Source: Fen-1077 sp050014355 (GTDB lineage Bacteria; Chloroflexota; Dehalococcoidia; Dehalococcoidales; RBG-16-60-22). Taken from it: 9,123 bases of DNA. The first letter of the stretch is position 1, and each line of letters begins with the position of its first letter. The notes below the pieces were generated by a model. The model saw only the letters and a list, made by a program, of their open reading frames with translations. It made no database searches and was not told where the DNA came from. Positions 1 to 5,059 of the stretch are shown piece by piece. The stretch covers positions 1-9,123 of the forward strand of contig JBEKDL010000073.1 of NCBI GenBank assembly GCA_050014355.1. Direction: 5' to 3'. Made by a program: the position numbers and the translations under genes.

Positions 1-157
1 CATAGTCAGAGGCAAAGCACCAATGGCACTCACCGGGACAATCGACCATCTGAACCGTGATGCCATTAACGTAGGTGGTCTCTAATACTAATCGTGAACC
101 TTACTCACACAGACTCCTAGCGGTAAACCTCTATGACCGGTTTACGTCAAGTTTCGA
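1..157. other. Left-edge stretch with no supported gene
   Basis: No gene can be supported here. On the plus strand one frame is open from the window edge to a TAA at 83-85 (27 residues, ending in NVGGL). On the minus strand a frame is open from about position 106 to the edge and contains a cysteine-rich stretch (CPGECHWC). The two overlap, so at most one can be real, and neither shows a start with a ribosome binding site. Either could be the end of a gene lying outside the window. I do not recognise either peptide. Confidence 0.3.
123..145. promoter_or_regulatory. Inverted repeat upstream of the Panacea operon promoter
   Basis: GTAAACC at 123-129 is the exact reverse complement of GGTTTAC at 139-145, with a 9-base spacer. 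It lies 12 bases upstream of the predicted -35 box of the toxin-antitoxin operon. Many such operons are autoregulated through a palindrome near the promoter, so it could be an operator. It could equally be a small terminator hairpin for something to the left; there is no T-tract to settle this. Confidence 0.35.
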
Positions 158-186
158 TTGCTTATTATTGACACACATTATATAAT
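158..186 (+). promoter_or_regulatory. Sigma70-type promoter for the Panacea operon
   Basis: TTGCTT at 158-163 and a perfect TATAAT at 181-186 are separated by 17 bases, which is the ideal spacing. Initiation would fall near 193, giving a leader of about 39 bases before the GTG start at 232. A TTGACA at 168-173 is also present but has no good -10 box at the right distance, so the 158/181 pair is preferred. Confidence 0.7.
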
Positions 187-231
187 AATATTAACTTCCT
201 TATAGAAAATAAGGTTCAGGGGAGTTGAAAA

Positions 232-843
232 GTGCCGCGTAATCCCTTCAATTTTGACCACAAGAAAGCCACACAAACACTCAATTATTTCGCATTAAAA
301 TCCGGCGGTAAAATCAATAAGATGAAAGCTCTTAAACTGATTTTTCTTGCTGATCGCTATCATTTGCGTAAATATGGAAGGCTAATTACTGATGATCGTT
401 ATGTCGCCATGAAATATGGCCCGGTTCCTTCTAATATCATGGATATTGCCGAGGCTGATGAATACCTAGATAGCAAAATTAAAGATTATGTTACTACTTA
501 TATTAAAGCTCTAGATGGTGGACTAAGAATCGAATCCTTAAAATCTGTCGACGATAGTTACTTCTCAATTTCCGATGTAGAGGCACTAAACTTTGCATGG
601 GTCAATTTTGGACATTACCGTAACTGGTCTCTCTCAGACTTTACTCACAACTATCCTGAATGGAAAAAGCATGAAGAATCGTTACGTTCAGGTTCTAAAG
701 TCGAGAATATTATTTTATCAGATTTCTTTGAAGACCCCGAAAATGAAACCATCGACAAATGCTACGAATTAAACGACGAAGAACGTGAGATTCGTCGTAA
801 GCAATTAGCTGAACTTACTTACCTCGAAGCACTCTGGAGGTAG
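232..843 (+). CDS. Panacea (DUF4065/SocA-like) domain protein, probable antitoxin
   Basis: This 203-residue protein carries the Panacea domain, known from antitoxins that neutralise many unrelated toxins and from the proteolytic adaptor SocA. The diagnostic block is at residues 28-72, with KALKLIFLADR, a YGR turn and AMKYGPVP. A second typical block, LSDFTHNYPEW, lies at 134-144. The C-terminus is charged, probably helical, and may contact the toxin. It has no signal peptide or membrane segment and should be cytoplasmic. The start is GTG, 7 bases after a CAGGGGAG ribosome binding site (217-224). Its stop is 2 bases before the next gene, whose ribosome binding site lies in its last codons, so the pair is probably translationally coupled. 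The gene is visibly more AT-rich than the genes from 1588 onward, which suggests horizontal acquisition. The domain call is firm; the antitoxin role is inferred from family and gene order. Confidence 0.9.
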   Translation: MPRNPFNFDHKKATQTLNYFALKSGGKINKMKALKLIFLADRYHLRKYGRLITDDRYVAMKYGPVPSNIMDIAEADEYLDSKIKDYVTTYIKALDGGLRIESLKSVDDSYFSISDVEALNFAWVNFGHYRNWSLSDFTHNYPEWKKHEESLRSGSKVENIILSDFFEDPENETIDKCYELNDEEREIRRKQLAELTYLEALWR

Positions 844-845
844 AT

Positions 846-1280
846 TTGACCCGTATACCTCCGGAGATTATCAAGGCAAGTATAAAACCCGGCTCTGTAT
901 ATTACTTCCGCGAAGAGAACATCCAATCATCCGACAAACACTATTTTGTGGTAATTAATAGAAACCCACAAACAGACGAAATTATTCTTCTAGTTTGTGC
1001 TTCGTCTCAAATTGCTCACGTTAAACTAATCTACAAAAATTGCTCCCCTAAAACCTTAGTTATCATCAAACCAGAAGAATACAGCGGTTTTCGTGTCCCC
1101 TCAATTTTCAACTGCAATAACATATTCAGGAAAAGTATTGAGTTAATCATGAAAAAATATGAAAGTAATGAGTTATTAATTAGGCCTGAGATGGATCCTA
1201 AGTTAGTAGATACACTAAGAAATGGTGTATTAGCTAGTGACCAAATAGCACCCCGCATTAAGTCCATGCTACGGGGATAA
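846..1280 (+). CDS. Small PemK/MazF-like protein, candidate Panacea-partner toxin
   Basis: This 144-residue protein directly follows the Panacea gene. The start is TTG, with GGAGGT at 836-841 placed in the 3' end of the upstream gene. Residues 13-55 read like the first strands of a PemK/MazF-type SH3 barrel: IKPGSVYYF, then KHYFVVINRNP and a hydrophobic strand ending CASSQ. A VPSIFNCNNIF segment at 84-94 recalls the Ser/Asn-rich strand after the barrel core in that superfamily. A charged helical tail (about 96-144) ends in IKSMLRG. MazF-type toxins cleave RNA or bind gyrase; which of these, if either, applies cannot be seen. I recognise no classical catalytic set with certainty. AT-rich composition matches its partner, so they probably moved together. 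The gene is secure; the toxin label is an inference from size, position and fold resemblance, and a structural role in another defence module remains possible. Confidence 0.65.
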   Translation: MTRIPPEIIKASIKPGSVYYFREENIQSSDKHYFVVINRNPQTDEIILLVCASSQIAHVKLIYKNCSPKTLVIIKPEEYSGFRVPSIFNCNNIFRKSIELIMKKYESNELLIRPEMDPKLVDTLRNGVLASDQIAPRIKSMLRG

Positions 1281-1306
1281 TAGCCTACTTCTCTATTATC
1301 TTACGT

Positions 1307-1320
1307 ATTTGCGCCTGCGC
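1307..1320 (+). repeat. 14-base direct repeat, copy 1 (ATTTGCGCCTGCGC)
   Basis: ATTTGCGCCTGCGC occurs here and again, identically and in the same orientation, at 3148-3161. Both copies are preceded by CGTA. They bracket the arylsulfotransferase gene and its flanking repeats, about 1.8 kb apart. The length is enough to be non-random, but no transposase or target duplication accompanies it. Confidence 0.5.
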
Positions 1321-1350
1321 TTTTCCGATTCTCTACCGTGGCGTTAAAAA

Positions 1351-1366
1351 TCCCGATAAATCGGGA
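1351..1366. repeat. Short palindrome TCCCGAT-AA-ATCGGGA
   Basis: Two 7-base arms, TCCCGAT and ATCGGGA, surround a 2-base centre. The same arms occur again inside the arylsulfotransferase coding region at 1996-2012 with a 3-base centre. As a hairpin it has no following T-tract (CTCTCTCTTCT follows), so it would be at best a weak terminator for the toxin-antitoxin operon. Confidence 0.65.
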
Positions 1367-1380
1367 CTCTCTCTTCTCCC

Positions 1381-1407
1381 TCCCCCTCCTTTACGAAAGG
1401 AGGGGGA
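1381..1407. repeat. Perfect 12-bp hairpin of CT/AG-rich sequence
   Basis: TCCCCCTCCTTT at 1381-1392 is the exact reverse complement of AAAGGAGGGGGA at 1396-1407, with a 3-base ACG loop. It is followed by a G-rich tail (1408-1419). The form matches the dispersed C-rich/G-rich palindromes found in the spacers of many anaerobe genomes. It may act on mRNA ends as a stable hairpin but is not a classical terminator. Confidence 0.75.
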
Positions 1408-1435
1408 CCGAGGGGGTGGATTTTGCTTAGTTCTT

Positions 1436-1492
1436 CCCCCTCTCCAAACAGCTTAACTTGAACCTGCTTTATTGAACCGTTTGGAGAGGGGG
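1436..1492. repeat. 14-bp perfect inverted repeat with 29-base interior
   Basis: CCCCCTCTCCAAAC at 1436-1449 pairs exactly with GTTTGGAGAGGGGG at 1479-1492. The interior (1450-1478) contains TTGAAC twice, at 1459 and 1472. A G-rich tail (GGCCAGGGGGGTGAGG) follows, analogous to the tail behind the hairpin at 1381. The two elements seem to be of one general class but differ in sequence. No open reading frame lies inside. Confidence 0.7.
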
Positions 1493-1524
1493 CCAGGGGG
1501 GTGAGGCAGGAATTTACGCCTCCC

Positions 1525-1553
1525 TTGCCATGCCGATTGCAAACCTTTATACT
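1525..1553 (+). promoter_or_regulatory. Sigma70-type promoter for the arylsulfotransferase-like gene
   Basis: TTGCCA at 1525-1530 and TATACT at 1548-1553 are exactly 17 bases apart. Transcription would begin near 1560, leaving a leader of about 28 bases with GGAGG at 1576-1580, 7 bases before the ATG. The promoter sits just downstream of the repeat block, so the gene is probably expressed independently of the toxin-antitoxin operon. Confidence 0.65.
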
Positions 1554-1587
1554 GTTCCCGTCTTAATTAAATGCCGGAGGCATAACC

Positions 1588-2982
1588 ATGACACCGAGTG
1601 TTTACCCCAGGGGCACGACCATCTACTATCCGGATAAATGCTGGAACGGCTATACGCTGTTCCAGGCCACGCTTTTCCAGAAAAACGATACCGGCGCCGT
1701 CCTTATCGATATGAACGGCAACGTGGTCAACCAGTGGAAAAACCTTGACGGCATGCCGAACAAAATGCTCCCCGGCGGCTCGGTCATGGGCAGCACCGGC
1801 ACGAGAAACCCTAAATACGGCTACCAGGACATGCTCGACCTCGTGGAGGTGGACTGGGAAGGGCGTATCGTCTGGAAGTTCGAGAGGTACGAGCGCGTCA
1901 AAGACCCGCGGCAAAAACCTCGCTGGATGGCCCGCCAGCACCACGATTACCAGCGCGAGGGCAACCCCGTGGGGTATTATGTGCCCGGCATGGAATCCCG
2001 ATCTTATCGGGACGGACGGACGCTGCTGCTCTGCCATAAGAACCTCAAGGACGCCCGCGTCAGCGAAAAGCTGCTGGTGGACGATACGATTATCGAGGTG
2101 GACGAAAAAGGCAGGATAACCTGGGAGTGGGTCTGCAGCGAGCACTTCGAGGAGCTGGGCTTCAGCGAGGAAGCGAAAAACACCCTGGCGCGCCACCCCG
2201 ACCTGGTATTAAACGGCCGCGCGGGCGACTGGATGCACATCAATTCGATGTCCACCCTGGGTCCCAACCGCTGGTTCGATACCGGCGACGCACGTTTCCA
2301 CCCGGACAATATTATCTGGAGCAGCCGCCAGGCGAACATTATCGCCATCATTGACCGTCAAACTGGTAAAATCGTCTGGCAGCTCGGCCCCTATTTTAAC
2401 GCGTCCGAAGCCCTCCGCAACATGGGGCAAATCATCGGCCAGCACCACGCCCACCTGATTCCCCGCGGCCTCCCGGGCGAAGGCAATATACTTGTCTTCG
2501 ATAACGGCGGACATGCCGGCTACGGCGCCCCCAACCCCGGAGCTCCCACCGGGCTCGACTATGCCATCAGGGACCATTCCCGGGTGCTCGAGTTCAATCC
2601 AGACACCTTAGAGATTACCTGGCAGTACCCGCCCAAAGCCGCAGGTGGGACAGGTCCCATGGCGAGCACTTTTTACAGCAGCTTTGTCAGCTCCGCCCAG
2701 CGCCTCCCAAACGGCAACACTTTAATTACCGAAGGACTGGGCGGGCGCCTCATGGAGGTCACGCCATCACACGAGATAGTTTGGGAGTACTTGAGCCCTT
2801 ACACACAAAAAAAGCGACCGATGAATCTCGCCTACCGCGCTTACCGGGTGCCTTACGCATGGGTGCCGCAGGTCACCAGGCCGCAGGAAACGACCGTACC
2901 GCGTTTGGACAATAATAAGTTCAGGGTACCCGGCTCCTCCTTGAAAAGGCCGTTAAAAATCACGAAAATCATTTATAGATAG
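1588..2982 (+). CDS. Arylsulfotransferase (ASST)-like beta-propeller protein
   Basis: The 464-residue product resembles PAPS-independent aryl-sulfate sulfotransferases, which move sulfate between phenolic compounds through a sulfo-histidine. Repeated blade motifs are visible: VLIDMNGNVVNQW (38-50), EVDEKGRITWEW (170-181), IIDRQTGKIVWQLG (254-267) and EVTPSHEIVWEY (390-401). Candidate active-site residues by motif order against E. coli ASST are H118/H119 (HHDY), H217 (DWMHINS), R247 (SSRQ) and H286/H287 (QHHAH); this mapping is inferred. There is no signal peptide, unlike periplasmic ASSTs of about 600 residues, and an in-frame TAA at 1564-1566 rules out a longer N-terminus, so a cytoplasmic protein is predicted. 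ATG follows GGAGG by 7 bases. No dsb-like gene is adjacent. Residues 137-141 are encoded by a palindromic repeat. The family is fairly secure; the substrate is unknown and the fold could serve another role. Confidence 0.82.
   Translation: MTPSVYPRGTTIYYPDKCWNGYTLFQATLFQKNDTGAVLIDMNGNVVNQWKNLDGMPNKMLPGGSVMGSTGTRNPKYGYQDMLDLVEVDWEGRIVWKFERYERVKDPRQKPRWMARQHHDYQREGNPVGYYVPGMESRSYRDGRTLLLCHKNLKDARVSEKLLVDDTIIEVDEKGRITWEWVCSEHFEELGFSEEAKNTLARHPDLVLNGRAGDWMHINSMSTLGPNRWFDTGDARFHPDNIIWSSRQANIIAIIDRQTGKIVWQLGPYFNASEALRNMGQIIGQHHAHLIPRGLPGEGNILVFDNGGHAGYGAPNPGAPTGLDYAIRDHSRVLEFNPDTLEITWQYPPKAAGGTGPMASTFYSSFVSSAQRLPNGNTLITEGLGGRLMEVTPSHEIVWEYLSPYTQKKRPMNLAYRAYRVPYAWVPQVTRPQETTVPRLDNNKFRVPGSSLKRPLKITKIIYR
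1996..2012. repeat. TCCCGAT-CTT-ATCGGGA palindrome inside the coding region
   Basis: The same 7-base arms as at 1351-1366 occur here with a CTT centre, in phase with codons for residues 137-141 (SRSYR) and the start of D142. They lie between the PGME and DGRT segments of the arylsulfotransferase-like protein, a spot that looks like a surface loop. The reading frame is intact. Confidence 0.6.
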
Positions 2983-3054
2983 AGATTTTGGCTGTTTCTC
3001 TAGCGCCGAATGGATGCGCAATTGCGTAACTCCGTATGTACCTCTTTCCCCACC

Positions 3055-3085
3055 CCGAGATTCTTCGCTGCACGCAGAATGACAA
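3055..3085. repeat. Dispersed repeat of the GAGATTCTTCGCTGC...AGAATGACA type
   Basis: This short element has imperfect dyad symmetry (ATTCT at 3060-3064, AGAAT at 3076-3080) and belongs to a class widely scattered between genes in many bacterial genomes. It is known for generating spurious translated peptides with a HSxxSEESRG-like stretch on the opposite strand, exactly as seen here. It ends in AATGACA, as does the next repeat. Confidence 0.7.
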
Positions 3086-3105
3086 ATTTTAAAAGATGAA
3101 ATATA

Positions 3106-3142
3106 GATTGCCACGTCGCCAGCGGCTCCTCGCAATGACAAT
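3106..3142. repeat. Dispersed repeat of the GATTGCC...CTCGCAATGACA type
   Basis: A sister element to the one at 3055-3085, in the same orientation 20 bases downstream. It has terminal dyad symmetry (ATTGC at 3107-3111, GCAAT at 3132-3136) and the shared AATGACA end. Antisense translation gives the familiar spurious CHCEEPLATWQS peptide. The tandem placement of the two classes is characteristic of repeat-prone spacers. Confidence 0.7.
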
Positions 3143-3147
3143 CCGTA

Positions 3148-3161
3148 ATTTGCGCCTGCGC
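3148..3161 (+). repeat. 14-base direct repeat, copy 2 (ATTTGCGCCTGCGC)
   Basis: Identical to 1307-1320 and in the same orientation. Its TTGCGC core coincides with the predicted -35 box of the radical SAM promoter. At copy 1 the same box has no convincing -10 element downstream, so promoter activity is expected only here. Confidence 0.5.
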
Positions 3162-3179
3162 CTTACTAACCCCTATACT
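3150..3179 (+). promoter_or_regulatory. Probable promoter for the radical SAM/flavoprotein operon
   Basis: TATACT at 3174-3179 makes a good -10 box. The -35 candidate TTGCGC at 3150-3155 is weaker and 18 bases away. Initiation near 3186 would leave the ATG at 3183 outside the mRNA, which supports the TTG at 3201 as the true start. Confidence 0.5.
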
Positions 3180-3200
3180 TAAATGGTGTGGAGGCGCATT

Positions 3201-5018
3201 TTGCTCAATAACGAAATTCTGCACCAGGTCAACCGTCCCGCGCGCTATACCGGCGGCGAGTGGAACAGCACCGTCAAAGACTGGGATAAGACCCCTGTAA
3301 AGATAGCGCTGGCCTACCCGGACGCTTATGAAATCGGCATGTCCAACATGGCCCTGCCCATCCTCTACGATATCATCAACCGGCGGCCGGACGCTTTAGC
3401 CGAGCGCGTTTATGCGCCCTGGGTGGACATGGAAGCGCAAATGCGCAACCACGGAATTCCACTTTTCAGCCTGGAAAGTAAGCGCCCGCTCAAAGACTTC
3501 GATATCATCGGGTTTTCGCTCGGATACGAGCTTACCTACACCAATGTGTTGAATATGCTCGACCTGGCGCAGATACCCGTACGCGCGTCTGACAGGACTG
3601 ACGAGTACCCGCTTATAATCGCCGGTGGCAGCTGCGCTTTAAATCCGGAACCCATGTCCGATTTCATCGATGCCTTCGTTATCGGCGACGGCGAGGAGGT
3701 CATTCTGGAATTTCTCGATGCCTTCCGCGAGTGGCAGGGAAAGAGGGCGGTGAAAAAAGACCTTTTACGCGCCATAGCGCGAATTCCCGGTATTTATGTC
3801 CCCTCCTTTTACAGAGTCGAATACCACGCTGACGGACTCATAAAAAGCATCAAGCCCACTGTTCCGGACGCCAAAAACCGGATACAAAGACGCCTCGTTT
3901 CCAGTTTACCGCCTCCGCCAACGCGTCCCGTTGTTCCGTATATCGAGGTCGTTCACGACCGCGGCGCCATCGAAGTGCAGCGCGGGTGCAGTCGCGGGTG
4001 CCGCTTCTGCCAGGCGGGGATGATTTACCGTCCCGTGCGCCAGCGCCCCCACGAAGCGGTAATCGACGCAGCGGGCGAGCTTATCTCCGGCTGCGGCTAT
4101 GACGAGGTCTCGCTGGTCTCGCTGAACACCTCCGACTATACAGGCATCGACCAGCTCGTAGTCAAAATGAACCAGCGCTATCCGAATTTAACGCTATCGC
4201 TGCCCAGCCTGCGATTAGATGATTTTTCCATCAAGCTCGTCGAGTCTTTACCAACGCGCAGCCGCACCGGGCTTACCTTTGCCCCCGAAGCCGGCAGCGA
4301 GAGGCTCCGGCGCGTTATCAATAAAAATATTACGGACGAAAGCCTGCTGCAGACAGCCGCCGCCGCTTTCACGCGCGGGTGGACCGGCCTGAAGCTCTAT
4401 TTCATGGTGGGCCTGCCCACCGAGACCACGGAGGACGTTCAGGGCATCGTCACTCTGGTGGAAAAGGTGCGTGCCGAAGGCAAAAAGGCCAGCGGCAAAA
4501 AGCCGATGATTCGGGTAAGCGTGTCTACCTTTGTCCCCAAGCCGCACACACCCTTCCAGTGGGTCGCCCAGCCCGACGGGGCAACATTGCAGGCCGGGCT
4601 CGATATTCTACGCCGGGGACTCAATATTAAGGGAGTCAAGTTTTCCTGGCACGACCCGCGGGTTGCCCTCATCGAGGCGGCCATTTCGAGAGGTGACCGG
4701 CGGACAAGCAAAGCGATTTACCGCGCCTGGGAACTGGGGTGCCGCTTCGATGCCTGGACGGAGCAGTATAATCACGAAAAATGGCTTAAAGCGTTTGCCG
4801 ATGCTAGCCTCGACCCGGCTTTTTACGCTCTTCGCGAACGTTCTCTTGACGAAACTCTTCCCTGGTCTCATATCGATACCGGGGTAAGCGAGGCCTTCCT
4901 GAAAGAGGAGTACCGGCGCACTCTAGAAGAACGCGATACGCCCGATTGCCGGATTAACGCCTGTAACGCCTGCGGGTTAGAGCAAACGGAGATTTGCCGG
5001 GACCGTCAACGGGGTTAA
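3201..5018 (+). CDS. B12-domain-type radical SAM protein (TIGR03960-like)
   Basis: A 605-residue protein of the uncharacterised TIGR03960 radical SAM family. The N-terminal part (about 30-195) is a cobalamin-binding-like Rossmann region, with PDAYEIGMSNMALPILYDI, FDIIGFSLGYELTYTN and an AGG...DGEE stretch. The radical SAM core has the [4Fe-4S] motif C263-x3-C267-x2-C270 within RGCSRGCRFCQAG, then TFAPEAGSERLRR and YFMVGLPTET segments. A C-terminal cluster, C583, C588, C591, C599 (in DCR..ACNACG..IC), may bind metal. It is cytoplasmic; its reaction is unknown. An in-frame ATG at 3183 exists, but GGAGG at 3190-3194 lies downstream of it and 6 bases before TTG 3201, and the family consensus begins near here, so TTG is chosen. 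The usual genomic partner of this family, a DUF2344 protein, does not follow; a flavoprotein gene begins 41 bases downstream and is probably co-transcribed. Confidence 0.92.
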   Translation: MLNNEILHQVNRPARYTGGEWNSTVKDWDKTPVKIALAYPDAYEIGMSNMALPILYDIINRRPDALAERVYAPWVDMEAQMRNHGIPLFSLESKRPLKDFDIIGFSLGYELTYTNVLNMLDLAQIPVRASDRTDEYPLIIAGGSCALNPEPMSDFIDAFVIGDGEEVILEFLDAFREWQGKRAVKKDLLRAIARIPGIYVPSFYRVEYHADGLIKSIKPTVPDAKNRIQRRLVSSLPPPPTRPVVPYIEVVHDRGAIEVQRGCSRGCRFCQAGMIYRPVRQRPHEAVIDAAGELISGCGYDEVSLVSLNTSDYTGIDQLVVKMNQRYPNLTLSLPSLRLDDFSIKLVESLPTRSRTGLTFAPEAGSERLRRVINKNITDESLLQTAAAAFTRGWTGLKLYFMVGLPTETTEDVQGIVTLVEKVRAEGKKASGKKPMIRVSVSTFVPKPHTPFQWVAQPDGATLQAGLDILRRGLNIKGVKFSWHDPRVALIEAAISRGDRRTSKAIYRAWELGCRFDAWTEQYNHEKWLKAFADASLDPAFYALRERSLDETLPWSHIDTGVSEAFLKEEYRRTLEERDTPDCRINACNACGLEQTEICRDRQRG

Positions 5019-5059
5019 TGACTGCCAGGTCATCGTCATAGATTTTATCGGAGGTTAAT

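Larger units (their letters stand above)
1281..1587. other. Repeat-rich spacer between the toxin-antitoxin operon and the arylsulfotransferase gene
   Basis: This 307-base spacer has no coding potential that I can support. In order it contains a 14-base motif repeated later at 3148, a short TCCCGAT palindrome, a 12-bp perfect hairpin, a 14-bp inverted repeat with a 29-base interior, and the promoter and ribosome binding site of the next gene. The polypurine/polypyrimidine style of the hairpins (runs of C then G, followed by GAGGGGGTG-like tails) is typical of dispersed intergenic repeats rather than transcription terminators, as no T-tract follows either one. Confidence 0.7.
2983..3200. other. 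Repeat-bearing spacer before the radical SAM gene
   Basis: About 200 non-coding bases hold two related short dispersed repeats (3055-3085 and 3106-3142), the second copy of the 14-base repeat, a promoter, and the ribosome binding site of the next gene. No terminator with a T-tract is evident after the arylsulfotransferase gene, so read-through into the radical SAM gene is possible. Confidence 0.7.

Noticed and set aside
168..196. TTGACA at 168 as the -35 box of the Panacea operon
   Set aside because: At a 17-base spacing the -10 would be TTAACT, much poorer than the TTGCTT-17-TATAAT arrangement.
1381..1492. Hairpin series considered as a CRISPR array or attenuator
   Set aside because: The repeats differ from each other, there are no regular spacers, no leader-peptide coding sequence and no T-tract.
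1567..2196. 209-residue minus-strand open frame opposite the arylsulfotransferase gene
   Set aside because: It overlaps the conserved N-terminal half of a well-supported gene and its promoter region; valine/histidine-rich translation is typical of an antisense shadow.
2953..3224. Minus-strand short frames across the spacer before the radical SAM gene
   Set aside because: Their peptides (CHSACSEESRG, CHCEEPLATWQS type) are translations of dispersed repeats and are well known as spurious annotations.
5018..5033. ATGAC...GTCAT inverted repeat between the radical SAM and flavoprotein genes
   Set aside because: Only a 5-bp stem with no T-tract; too weak to be a terminator or a supported operator.
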